7,940 nt of DNA from ANME-2 cluster archaeon (GCA_023544495.1 JAMJFV010000087.1:1-7940); one strand, 5' to 3'. Counted from the stretch's first letter, positions 1 to 6,710 are shown. Notes: a model not told the origin generated them from the letters alone. Numbers and translations are program-made.

Positions 1-647
1 AAAACGGTAGCTTTGTTGCAAATATGGAAAGAGTGTTAGATGTTTATAAGCGTCCGTATGATTCACGATATCCCATTGTATGCATGGATGAATCTCCTAA
101 ACAGTTGATTGCAGAAACCAGAATTCCCATTCCTGCTTCACCAGGACAGCCATGTAAGCATGATTATGAATACAATCGGTGTGGTATGTGCAATATTTTC
201 ATCGCTTGTGAACCATTAGTGGGAACGCGTATGGTGAAGGTCACAGAAAGAAAAACAAAGAAGGATTGGGCTTATTTTTTGGAGGAAATTTCAGATCATT
301 ACAAAATAGCTCACAAAATAACACTTGTTATGGACAATCTGAACACGCATAAGCCCGGATCGTTTTATGAGGTATTTCCACCGGATAAAGCAAAAGAACT
401 TTGGGATAGATTCGAGTTTGTATACACCCCAAAACATGGTAGCTGGTTAAATATGGCTGAGATTGAGTTGAACGTACTGACAGGTCAATGTTTAAAAAGA
501 AGAATCGATAACATCGAATTTGTTAGGAAAGAGGTTGTAGCATGGCAGAATTTCAGAAATAACAAAGATGCAAAAGTCAATTGGCGATTCACAACTGAAG
601 ATGCACGGATTAAGTTAGCTAAACTTTATCCGACATTAGATGATTGA
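1..647 (+). CDS. IS630-family transposase, 3' part (5' end outside window)
   Basis: DDE-type transposase of the IS630/Tc1-mariner group, which cuts and joins element ends at TA targets. The frame is open leftward past the ATG at 24 to the window edge (NGSFVAN precedes that Met), so the ATG is internal and the N-terminal helix-turn-helix half lies outside. Counting from that Met, the catalytic residues are visible: Asp22 in CMDE, Asp104 in VMDNLNTH, and the Glu of GSWLNMAE (about residue 146). About 207 residues remain of a family length near 340-360. The C-terminus looks complete, ending with TGA at 645-647. No frameshift or stop is seen in the visible part, so the copy may be intact. It is on the strand opposite the resident genes. 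The family call is firm; activity cannot be judged. Confidence 0.92.
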   Translation, partial: NGSFVANMERVLDVYKRPYDSRYPIVCMDESPKQLIAETRIPIPASPGQPCKHDYEYNRCGMCNIFIACEPLVGTRMVKVTERKTKKDWAYFLEEISDHYKIAHKITLVMDNLNTHKPGSFYEVFPPDKAKELWDRFEFVYTPKHGSWLNMAEIELNVLTGQCLKRRIDNIEFVRKEVVAWQNFRNNKDAKVNWRFTTEDARIKLAKLYPTLDD

Positions 648-657
648 CATGACACTA
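641..657. repeat. possible right end of the IS630 element
   Basis: Immediately after the transposase stop lies TTGACATGACAC followed by TA (656-657). IS630 elements end close to the transposase stop and insert at TA, so an element end at about 655 is plausible. The opposite end is outside the window, so the inverted repeat cannot be matched. This is inference. Confidence 0.3.
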
Positions 658-869
658 GCATTTTCAGCAAAGAACGTACTCCATCTTAATCGCGTGTGGC
701 GGACCATTCTTTCTTTTGAACTATGCCTTCGAACAATTGAATATATTCTTCTGCTTATAAAAAGAGTAAGAATTGCCATCCAGATATACGCCTCAACAAT
801 TCAAGACTCAGTACAAAACGTTTCAGATCCCATGGCAAGGGTGTCGAAAAAAAAGCATTTGGACAAGAA
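648..869. other. spacer between IS630 end and reductase gene, no convincing gene
   Basis: AT-rich 222-base spacer. A 47-codon ORF runs on the minus strand (about 776 down to about 633) but extends into the IS630 gene and has no recognisable motif. A TATA-like CTTATAAAAA lies near 755-765 without an obvious gene to serve. The only element I would call is the oligo-A run at 847-854, listed separately as a terminator of the reductase gene. Confidence 0.5.
847..854 (-). terminator. U-tract terminator of the reductase gene
   Basis: A run of eight A on the plus strand gives T8 in the minus-strand transcript, starting about 15 bases after the TAA stop at 872-870. Archaeal RNA polymerase terminates at such U-tracts without needing a hairpin. 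No strong stem precedes it. Confidence 0.5.
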
Positions 870-1910
870 TTATTCCCAGTATTGCCCAAATGTCACCCAG
901 AGTTCGGGCAGATGCTGCTGCAGCAATTCATTTTGGGTACAGTATTCGTCCAATTTGTTTCTTTTTTCAAGTGATCTGGCCAGAGGTCTGGCAAGCAGCC
1001 TCCTAACCCTGGTCTCATATTGCCCAAGCAGCATCATATCGTCATGTTTAAGAGCCCTGATGATCACATTCCCTGCCACTTCCCCGGCCAGCATAGCACT
1101 ATTAATACCTGCACCAGTAACAGGATCTGCCATGCCTGCACTGTCCCCTACCAGCAATATGTTATCATAGACTAACTTTTCCCGAAGTCCACTTATTGGA
1201 AGGGCACCTGCGATATATTTGCTGATCTCACCATCAAGCCGTCCTGAAATATCGGACTCTTCAATAAATGCGTCCAGATATTCATGGGGGGACTTTGAGC
1301 CGGAAATTGTTATTCCTAACCCCACATTTGCAGAATCCGGCCCTGTGGGATATATCCACACATACCCACCCGGTGCGTAATCAGCATCAAAAAAAATCTC
1401 ACTGGTATTGTGGAGAGGTTCCATTCCATTCATATGATACTGGGCACAGAAAGCTGCCCTTTGTTTTTTTATGCCAAGAAGTGATGAAGTTTTTGAAAAA
1501 ACGCCATCAGAGCCCACAATAATTTTTCCAGAGGCGGCACCACCTGGAAATCTGACACCACCAGGGACCAGATCGATAAGAGGAGATTTCCATTTGATAT
1601 GGACGCCCGCTGATTCTGCTTTTTTTACCAGGGACTGATCAAATTGTGGCCTGTCAACTACAAAACCGTTCAATGGGAAATCATGATAGGAAAGATCAGG
1701 GAAATATGTGCGCATTTTTGATATCTTTGATTTAATCCCGCAATCATCAGGCATTTCGATGTTGATCGAGAGGCCCACATATCCGGCACAAGGAGATTTG
1801 CATACTGCATCTCTTTCCAATATCAGTACCCGATATCCAGCCTGTGCTGCTGCAGATGCGGTAATTGCCCCTCCCGGACCTGCACCGATAACAATCAAAT
1901 CATAATCCAT
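870..1910 (-). CDS. geranylgeranyl reductase-family FAD flavoprotein
   Basis: Flavin-dependent reductase of the geranylgeranyl reductase family. In archaea its members hydrogenate the geranylgeranyl chains of membrane ether lipids (digeranylgeranylglycerophospholipid reductase) at the membrane surface. The start is ATG 1910 (MDYDLIVIGAGPGG), which puts the FAD dinucleotide-binding GAGPGG at residues 9-14; longer TTG-started versions only add an unrelated leader. Other landmarks are the ribose-binding acidic end of strand 2 (LILERD, about 28-33), the SPCAG cysteine (Cys41), GSDG (133-136), the family motif YAPGGYVWIYP (178-188) and the second FAD motif GDSAGMADP (255-263). At 346 residues it is somewhat shorter than the usual 380-410, mostly at the C-terminus. 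Archaeal genomes hold several paralogues, so the exact substrate (lipid, menaquinone-like or other isoprenoid) is not settled. It appears to be transcribed separately from the ABC genes upstream. Confidence 0.9.
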   Translation of the reverse strand: MDYDLIVIGAGPGGAITASAAAQAGYRVLILERDAVCKSPCAGYVGLSINIEMPDDCGIKSKISKMRTYFPDLSYHDFPLNGFVVDRPQFDQSLVKKAESAGVHIKWKSPLIDLVPGGVRFPGGAASGKIIVGSDGVFSKTSSLLGIKKQRAAFCAQYHMNGMEPLHNTSEIFFDADYAPGGYVWIYPTGPDSANVGLGITISGSKSPHEYLDAFIEESDISGRLDGEISKYIAGALPISGLREKLVYDNILLVGDSAGMADPVTGAGINSAMLAGEVAGNVIIRALKHDDMMLLGQYETRVRRLLARPLARSLEKRNKLDEYCTQNELLQQHLPELWVTFGQYWE

Positions 1911-1982
1911 TGTTCGTATATACACAATTCTTGCAAGATCAAAAAATAAGTATCTTGTAACCTGCAATAAAAGGTAGGTCGT

Positions 1983-2028
1983 GAGGGATAACAAATACTG
2001 CGTTCCCGTATATTAACCTGTTACCCTC
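1983..2028 (-). promoter_or_regulatory. possible stem in the reductase 5' leader
   Basis: In the minus-strand transcript, GAGGGTAAC (2028-2020) can pair with GTTATCCCTC (1992-1983), giving nine base pairs with one bulged base around a 27-base loop. It lies in the long leader that would result from the TATA box at 2065-2073. It matches no riboswitch class that I recognise and could be chance. Confidence 0.2.
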
Positions 2029-2064
2029 TCATCCTTTTAAAGCACAAATGAGTACGTTTTGGAC

Positions 2065-2073
2065 ATATATAAA
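2065..2073 (-). promoter_or_regulatory. TATA box, likely promoter of the reductase gene
   Basis: The minus strand reads TTTATATAT, a near-perfect archaeal TATA box. Initiation about 25 bases downstream would fall near 2040 and give a leader of about 130 bases before ATG 1910. A second, weaker candidate, CTTATTTTTT at about 1950-1941, would give a leader of about 10 bases, which could explain why no clear ribosome binding site precedes the ATG. The two cannot be separated by eye. Confidence 0.5.
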
Positions 2074-2140
2074 CGTTCCACAGATAACCAACGAAATAGT
2101 GTATAAAACGATGCAGAGGGGCATGAACTCTCTCGACATA

Positions 2141-2161
2141 TTAAAAATAACCAAAAAAAAA
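2141..2161 (-). terminator. U-tract terminator of the ABC transporter operon
   Basis: On the minus strand the sequence after the ATPase stop (2173) reads GATTTTTTTTTGG and then TTATTTTTAA: a T9 run at 2161-2153, 11 bases past the stop, followed by a second T-rich run. This fits an archaeal oligo-U terminator and separates the ABC operon from the reductase promoter just beyond it. Confidence 0.55.
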
Positions 2162-2172
2162 TCAACTCACAA

Positions 2173-2820
2173 TCAATTTCTCCCACAGATCCTCCCGTGT
2201 GAGATCTCTATCACCCTGTCCCCCATGACGCCGATCTCTGGATTATGGGTCACGATTACCAGGGTCCTTCCTTCATCGTGCAGTTCCCGGAATATCCTGA
2301 GCACGGCCTCCTCGTTCTTTTTATCCAGGTTACCTGTGGGTTCATCTGCCAGTATTATCTCAGGCTCGTTGATAAGTGCACGGGCAATGCACACGCGCTG
2401 CTGCTCACCTCCTGAGAGCTGGGAAGGTCTGTGGTCCAGTCTGTGTTCCATTCCCACACGCTGCAGTGCTTCCTTTGCTTCCTCCTCATCCTCTATACTG
2501 TGGAAATACTGTGCTATCATCACATTCTCAAGTGCGGTAAGGTGCGGTATCATGTGGAACTGCTGGAATATCAGACCGATGTTCTCACGCCTGAAACGCG
2601 TGCGTGCTTTCTGGCCGAGACCAACGGTTTCCTTTCCATTTACGACCAGGGAGCCGGCTGTGGGAGTATCAAGGCAGCCTATGATGTTCAAAAGCGTGGT
2701 CTTTCCGCTGCCTGAGGGGCCCATGATTGTAGTCCATTCCCCTTTTTCAATTGTAAAGCTGACCCCGTCAAGGGCACAGGTCGTGCCGTATTTTTTTTCA
2801 AGATCTTTTGCTGTTATCAT
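2173..2820 (-). CDS. ABC transporter ATPase, LolD/MacB type
   Basis: Cytoplasmic ATPase that powers the two FtsX-type permeases encoded just upstream. Counted from ATG 2829, the sequence shows Walker A GPSGSGKT (37-44), the Q-loop in IFQQFH (about 88-92), signature LSGGEQQ (138-144), Walker B IILADEP (158-164), the D-loop NLDKK and the switch His195 in VTHNP. This is the full set of a working ABC ATPase, in the LolD/MacB (cluster with FtsX-like partners) style. ATG 2829 overlaps the permease stop (ATGA), but the ribosome binding site AGAGGTGA directly abuts it; the next in-frame ATG at 2820 has about ten bases between the GGTG core and the start and begins MITAKDLEKKYG, a typical family N-terminus. 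I therefore prefer 2820 (215 residues); 2829 (218) is the alternative. It is the last gene before a T9 terminator. The substrate is inferred from context to be linked to iron uptake. Confidence 0.93.
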   Translation of the reverse strand: MITAKDLEKKYGTTCALDGVSFTIEKGEWTTIMGPSGSGKTTLLNIIGCLDTPTAGSLVVNGKETVGLGQKARTRFRRENIGLIFQQFHMIPHLTALENVMIAQYFHSIEDEEEAKEALQRVGMEHRLDHRPSQLSGGEQQRVCIARALINEPEIILADEPTGNLDKKNEEAVLRIFRELHDEGRTLVIVTHNPEIGVMGDRVIEISHGRICGRN

Positions 2821-2825
2821 TTCTT

Positions 2826-3875
2826 TCATTCACCTCTGAGTGCTATAACAGGGTCGATGGAAACCGCCCTTCTTACAGGGAACAGGCTTCCAATAAGTGC
2901 AATAAATATCGATATAAATAGGGTCAGAACAAACACCTCAGGCTTCAGGGATACGGATGTGTCGAAAATCTCGAGCCCTATGAACTGCGCCAGTATAAGA
3001 CCGGCAGCATACCCGAAGGTTCCGCCAATGGTACCCATTACTCCTGCTTCGGCAAAGAATATGGCTGCAACCCTGCCGTTTGAACAGCCCAGTGACTTCA
3101 TCAGTCCAATTTCCCGGCTTCGCTCAAGTACACCTGTTATCATGGTGGACATCAGACCCAGTAATGCTGCTGCCAGAACAGAAATGGACACGATGGACAT
3201 TAAAAGCCGTGTTTTGTCAAGCAGTTCTTTTTCGGTATCAGCCACCTGCCGTATCTTCTTTACCCGGTAATTTTCAGATTCAAGCGTCCCGGCAGCCTCA
3301 TCAACGTCTCCCAGAACGCTCAGGTATATGGTATTAGCCCCACTCCTGCCTGATATTTTTTCTGCATCCTCCATCGGGAGAAATATCCTGTCGTCATCTG
3401 CCGTACCTGTATCCAGTATCCCTGAAACCTTAAAGGAATGCTCCTCTATCATGAGGTTATCTCCCTGTTCCAGAGAGAGTTTCCCGGCTGCATTTATCCC
3501 TGCCAGCACCTCCCCCTGTTCAGGGAATTTACCCTCCACATACCACCAGGGGTTCATTTTTGCTGCAGCCTCAAAATCTGTACCTGCAAGTCTGACCTTT
3601 GTTTCCCTGATCTCGATCTCAAAATACTGGAACGGTACCCAACCTATAATGGAAGGGTGCAGGCTCTCGAAGCTGTCAATATACCACCCCTCATCAGGAT
3701 ATACCACCAGGTTTGCCCCGTAGCTGCGAAGTTCTCCTCCCATTTTCTCACTGATATCAAATGAAATGGTCAGCAGTGAAGCCACCATGGCAGCGCCTAA
3801 CATTATCGCCAGAACAGCTACCAGGACGCGGTCCCATCTTTCCCGGAGGGATTTTGTGACAAGTCTTGCGAACAT
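2826..3875 (-). CDS. FtsX/MacB-type ABC permease, second copy
   Basis: Membrane subunit of an FtsX-like ABC transporter, 349 residues. The order is the family's: a basic N-terminus, TM1 (about 17-38, VLVAVLAIMLGAAMVASLL), a large extracytoplasmic MacB-type domain to about 220, then TM2, the cytoplasmic ERSREIGLMKSLG loop, TM3, TM4 and a short tail ending PVIALRGE. It is clearly paralogous to the neighbouring permease: both carry FDIxEKMGxELxSYGAN after TM1, PWWxVEGxxP in the external domain and KxIRQVADxExxLL before TM2, which suggests a heterodimer. The start is ATG 3875, one base after the TGA of the first permease, with AAAGGTGAT six bases away by its GGTG core. A GTG at 3884 is in frame but lies inside that binding site. 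The gene overlaps or nearly overlaps the ATPase, so translation is probably coupled. Confidence 0.92.
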   Translation of the reverse strand: MFARLVTKSLRERWDRVLVAVLAIMLGAAMVASLLTISFDISEKMGGELRSYGANLVVYPDEGWYIDSFESLHPSIIGWVPFQYFEIEIRETKVRLAGTDFEAAAKMNPWWYVEGKFPEQGEVLAGINAAGKLSLEQGDNLMIEEHSFKVSGILDTGTADDDRIFLPMEDAEKISGRSGANTIYLSVLGDVDEAAGTLESENYRVKKIRQVADTEKELLDKTRLLMSIVSISVLAAALLGLMSTMITGVLERSREIGLMKSLGCSNGRVAAIFFAEAGVMGTIGGTFGYAAGLILAQFIGLEIFDTSVSLKPEVFVLTLFISIFIALIGSLFPVRRAVSIDPVIALRGE

Positions 3876-3876
3876 T

Positions 3877-5088
3877 TCAATCACCTTTTAATATTGTTGA
3901 GGGCTCTATCTCCACAGCCTGTTTCACAGGCAGCATACCACCCAGGAGGGCCACACCCACAGATAACAGCCCCGAGATCAAGAACGGGACAGGAGAGAGG
4001 TTGATATGAGCTCCGAATACCCACACACCTATCATCCTGGCCAGAACTGTCCCTATGAGGGAGCCGACAGCCCCTCCGGCAATACCTATGACCGCCGCCT
4101 CGGCAAGAAATAACCTGGATATCTGTACACTGTCAGCACCAATGGCTTTCATAAGGCCGATTTCCTTTCTCCGCTCGAATATTGATGTGTTCATGGCGGC
4201 AGTGACGCCTATGGAGGCGGAGATCATGGCAACGGCAGTGATCAGGAACATAAGTCCCTGGAATTTTCCAAGAAGTTTTCCCTCGTTGTCTGCAACCTGC
4301 CGTATGGGTTTTGCACTTGCATCCGGGACCGCCTCTTCGAGCTGCAGCATGATGGAGGAGATATACGGCGTACAGTACCAGATCTCATATTCTTCAGGCG
4401 GCAGAGAGTCCGGGTCGATCTTCTTGTCAGGCTCGGGAGTGGTCAGGGCACTTACCACAACGCGGTCAACCATTCCCTTTCTGCTGAAGAGTTCCTGCGC
4501 ATCCTTAAGCGGGACAATGACCTGATGGTCTTCCTCCCCACCTGTGGAAAGGATGCCGGAAATGTTATACACTGCAGAACTGTCCCCGAATTCTGCCCTG
4601 AAACTGCCGCCTCTTTTCAGGTTCAATTTATCAGCAACGCTGACACCTATCAGGGCTTCACCTTCTTTCGGCCAGTCCCCCTCCACATCCCACCAGGGGG
4701 CTATGGATTTCACACCCGTAGTGAAACCTTCATCTTCTCCCGGAACACTGATCATTTCTTCAAAATAGGTGCCGCTTAATGCTATTTCTTCACCATTGAT
4801 CTTCACATCATCGCTGAGGTATGGTGAATATCCCAGTATATTGTGCCTCCAGAAAATGGTCTTCATCTTATAAAGCCCGTCTTCCCGGATGAATGCGGCT
4901 TCAGATGATGGCAACAGAAGAATATTGGCGCCGTAGCTTTTCAACTCCCGCCCCATTTTTTCATTGATATCGAATGACACGGTGAGCAGAGAAGTGGCTA
5001 TGGATGCGCCCATGACCACTGCCAGTACTGCCAGGGCTATCCTGAGCTTTCTCCGTCTGATAGCTGAAAAGAGCAGGTTGAAGAACAT
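3877..5088 (-). CDS. FtsX/MacB-type ABC permease, first copy
   Basis: Membrane subunit of 403 residues, paralogous to the next gene. It has a basic N-terminus (MFFNLLFSAIRRRKLR), TM1 (about 17-37), an extracytoplasmic MacB-type domain to about 275 that is longer than in its partner (an extra acidic stretch with EDEGF and TPEPDKKIDPDSLPPEE), then TM2, the FtsX-signature cytoplasmic loop ERRKEIGLMKAIGA, TM3, TM4 and the end STILKGD. The start is ATG 5088, preceded by TGTGATATT (a partial GGTGAT site). The frame is open to an ATG at 5178, but that 30-residue extension has no counterpart in the paralogue and overlaps a small ORF in another frame. Its last codons contain the ribosome binding site of the second permease. 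In bacteria, paired permeases of this kind with an LolD-like ATPase accompany Ftr1/P19 iron uptake; the role here is inferred from that. Confidence 0.92.
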   Translation of the reverse strand: MFFNLLFSAIRRRKLRIALAVLAVVMGASIATSLLTVSFDINEKMGRELKSYGANILLLPSSEAAFIREDGLYKMKTIFWRHNILGYSPYLSDDVKINGEEIALSGTYFEEMISVPGEDEGFTTGVKSIAPWWDVEGDWPKEGEALIGVSVADKLNLKRGGSFRAEFGDSSAVYNISGILSTGGEEDHQVIVPLKDAQELFSRKGMVDRVVVSALTTPEPDKKIDPDSLPPEEYEIWYCTPYISSIMLQLEEAVPDASAKPIRQVADNEGKLLGKFQGLMFLITAVAMISASIGVTAAMNTSIFERRKEIGLMKAIGADSVQISRLFLAEAAVIGIAGGAVGSLIGTVLARMIGVWVFGAHINLSPVPFLISGLLSVGVALLGGMLPVKQAVEIEPSTILKGD

Positions 5089-5107
5089 AATATCACAGAT
5101 TATTTTA

Positions 5108-5278
5108 TTATTCCACGAAGATTCGGAGTATCGAAGTCTTTGGATTATAGTTGAAAAAAGAATCCAGAATTTCCACATTATCGGTCCTGTTCTCCCGTTT
5201 CATCCAAGCAAGAATCTTTCCGACAATGAGTTCAGTATCTTTTTCACTTTTCAGATGTATTCTTATTGCTTCTACCAT
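5108..5278 (-). CDS. small ORF, 56 codons, function unknown
   Basis: An ORF of 56 codons not overlapping any other real gene, running from ATG 5278 (MVEAIRIHLKSEKD) to TAA 5108 (ending SILRIFVE). It fills most of the gap between the ftr1 gene and the first permease and stops 19 bases before that permease's ATG, in operon-like spacing. The product is soluble-looking and charged, with no cysteine and no membrane segment; alternating hydrophobic residues at the start (VEAIRIHL) and end (SILRIFVE) suggest beta strands, with a helical middle around ELIVGKILAWMKRE. I do not recognise the family. The ribosome binding site is weak (GGTCAT close to the start), but a good TATA box lies about 60 bases upstream at 5336-5347. 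It could be a small accessory protein of the transporter, or a chance ORF in a leader. Confidence 0.5.
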   Translation of the reverse strand: MVEAIRIHLKSEKDTELIVGKILAWMKRENRTDNVEILDSFFNYNPKTSILRIFVE

Positions 5279-5335
5279 TATGACCAAATTCCTGATTTAA
5301 TCCGCTGTTCTTTGAAACTGGACATCCTGAATTTC

Positions 5336-5347
5336 ATTAAATATAAT
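5336..5347 (-). promoter_or_regulatory. TATA box, likely promoter of small ORF and ABC genes
   Basis: The minus strand reads AATTATATTTAATG with TATATTTAA at 5345-5337, placed just after the hairpin downstream of ftr1. Initiation about 26 bases on would fall near 5315, giving a leader of about 37 bases to the small ORF. This would make the ABC genes a separate transcription unit from ftr1, or one that is only partly read through. Confidence 0.45.
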
Positions 5348-5350
5348 TCC

Positions 5351-5385
5351 GGCTATCCAGGAGCCTGTATCTTGCCTGGATAGCC
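5351..5385 (-). terminator. perfect hairpin after the ftr1 gene
   Basis: GGCTATCCAGG (5351-5361) and CCTGGATAGCC (5375-5385) are perfect 11-bp complements around a 13-base loop. The hairpin begins 16 bases past the ftr1 stop codon. In the minus-strand direction no long T-run follows, so a classical intrinsic terminator is doubtful; it may be a transcript-stabilising, processing or attenuating structure between ftr1 and the transporter genes. On the plus strand it is followed by ATTTTTA, but no plus-strand gene ends here. Confidence 0.6.
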
Positions 5386-5400
5386 ATTTTTACTGCGGTG

Positions 5401-6681
5401 CTATTTCTCGAACAGACCGGTCTTATCCTCTTCAAGATCATTCAGATCTATCACGATTTCACTGTCTTCCAGGGTGTGCTCAATGGGTATGGGATTGCAT
5501 CCTCCTCCCGCACCTACAGTGTCGGGATTGATGGGTGCTCCGCACCGCTTACAAATGAGTTCATCACCCTCCTGCACATACCCTGCTGCACCGCAAAGGG
5601 CGCAGGCATCATATGCTACGGCCGTGCTGCCGTCACTTTTCCGGACAGCCATGATCCTGATGTTTGCATCACCGGAGCTGCCGTTCATGGGGCAGTATTC
5701 ACCTTCGTGCTGCATATCACATTCGTACTTGTGCAGGTTCCCGTCAGCAGCTGCAGGGATCCTTATCTCGCCTCCTGCAGTACTTACCTTTTCAGGGACA
5801 GGATCAAAGCCTTGAGGCAGCGCCGAAATCTGGGAGCTGACAAAGATGAGGATAAATAATCCGCTTACGATTCCTGTGATAATCCTGCGGTTCCTGTCTT
5901 TGCGTGCACTGCCGAGGGCTTTTCTTTTTTCAATGCCTTTCAGATCACCTGTCTGTTTCCACGGGATCATTACAAACAGCAGCACAAGGAAACCCAGCAT
6001 GATCCCTGTGTACACAATGGATGCTGTCTCCCGCACCAGCGGACCTATGATCTTCATGCCGGTCTGGCTCAGGTTTATGATCCCCACTTCTGACCACTCG
6101 TGGATACCGCCGATTATCAACTGGAAGATTATTACTGACAGCATGGCACCTGTGACCCTGAAGAACTTTCCAAGATCAATCCTCATGCTGCCCTTTACGA
6201 ACATGTAGCCGAACAGTATGGCCAGAGCCAGTCCTGCAGCGCCTTCAAGTGCAACGGCCAGGCTTGCCTCTTTTGCAGTTGCTGAGAGGAACAGTACAAT
6301 CTCTGCTCCTTCTCTGAATATCATAAAAAAGGATAGTGCAAGTATCCCGGCTGCCTGCCATTTGCCAAATGCTTTCTCCACATCCTGCTCGATATTCTGT
6401 TTAATGTGTTTTGAGGCATGGTGCATCCATATCAGCATTGTGGCTATGAAGAAGGCTGCCGTAAAGAACATCAGCCCTTCCATGAACTCGCTCCATTCTG
6501 CCATGAGCATCTGTATGGCTGCGGCCGTTGCTATACTTCCTGCCACAGCCGCTGCAATTCCACCATATACGTATTTTTTCAGCTCCGGTTTGTTTGTCCT
6601 GCCCAGGTAGGCAAGTATTATACCGACCACCAGCGCTGCTTCTATACCTTCTCTGAGAGTGATTGTTAATGTCTCTAACAT
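5401..6681 (-). CDS. Ftr1-family high-affinity iron permease fused to a DUF2318 Fe-S-type domain
   Basis: Membrane iron permease of the FTR1/EfeU/FetM family, 426 residues. Both iron-binding motifs of the family are present: REGIE (residues 10-14, TM1) and REGAE (123-127, TM4). About seven hydrophobic helices run to about 240, then a basic loop (KGIEKRKALGSARKDRNRR), an eighth helix (about 267-287) and a C-terminal domain outside the membrane. That domain (about 305-403) has Cys321, Cys330, CxxC at 360/363, CxxC at 377/380 and Cys395 in GGGCNPIPI, the DUF2318 pattern of predicted metal- or Fe-S-binding proteins. The start is ATG 6681 (MLETLTITLREG), with AAAGGTG six bases away; a GTG at 6690 is in frame but belongs to the binding site. 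By homology it imports iron; the next genes encode an FtsX-type ABC transporter. A DtxR-like palindrome at the promoter implies metal-responsive control. The tail after the domain is acidic. Confidence 0.93.
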   Translation of the reverse strand: MLETLTITLREGIEAALVVGIILAYLGRTNKPELKKYVYGGIAAAVAGSIATAAAIQMLMAEWSEFMEGLMFFTAAFFIATMLIWMHHASKHIKQNIEQDVEKAFGKWQAAGILALSFFMIFREGAEIVLFLSATAKEASLAVALEGAAGLALAILFGYMFVKGSMRIDLGKFFRVTGAMLSVIIFQLIIGGIHEWSEVGIINLSQTGMKIIGPLVRETASIVYTGIMLGFLVLLFVMIPWKQTGDLKGIEKRKALGSARKDRNRRIITGIVSGLFILIFVSSQISALPQGFDPVPEKVSTAGGEIRIPAAADGNLHKYECDMQHEGEYCPMNGSSGDANIRIMAVRKSDGSTAVAYDACALCGAAGYVQEGDELICKRCGAPINPDTVGAGGGCNPIPIEHTLEDSEIVIDLNDLEEDKTGLFEK

Positions 6682-6696
6682 GGTTTTCACCTTTAA

Positions 6697-6710
6697 TTAG
6701 GTATACCTAA
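6697..6710. promoter_or_regulatory. DtxR/IdeR/MntR-like operator palindrome at the ftr1 promoter
   Basis: TTAGGTATACCTAA is a perfect 14-bp palindrome, 15 bases upstream of the ftr1 ATG (6681) and about 20 bases downstream of its TATA box, so it should cover the transcription start. Its TTAGG...CCTAA half-sites match the core of known DtxR-family boxes. A metal-loaded repressor here would block polymerase recruitment. The sequence is seen; the regulator is inferred. Confidence 0.65.

Noticed and set aside
633..776. 47-codon minus-strand ORF starting MAILTLFISRR
   Set aside because: Runs into the IS630 gene, has no ribosome binding site or recognisable motif, and ends within the transposase.
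640..1170. 176-codon plus-strand ORF after the IS630 gene
   Set aside because: Mostly antisense to the reductase C-terminus; the remainder has no protein-like features.
1911..1994. N-terminal extension of the reductase to a TTG start at 1994
   Set aside because: The FAD-binding fold in this family starts within a few residues of the N-terminus; the extra 28 residues look like translated leader and contain promoter-like DNA.
2048..2839. 263-codon plus-strand ORF
   Set aside because: It lies antisense over the ATPase, whose motifs are all present on the other strand; the plus-strand product is Ser/Pro-rich and motif-free.
5089..5178. 30-residue N-terminal extension of the first permease
   Set aside because: Absent from its paralogue, lies over the small ORF in another frame, and the ATG at 5088 has better placement.
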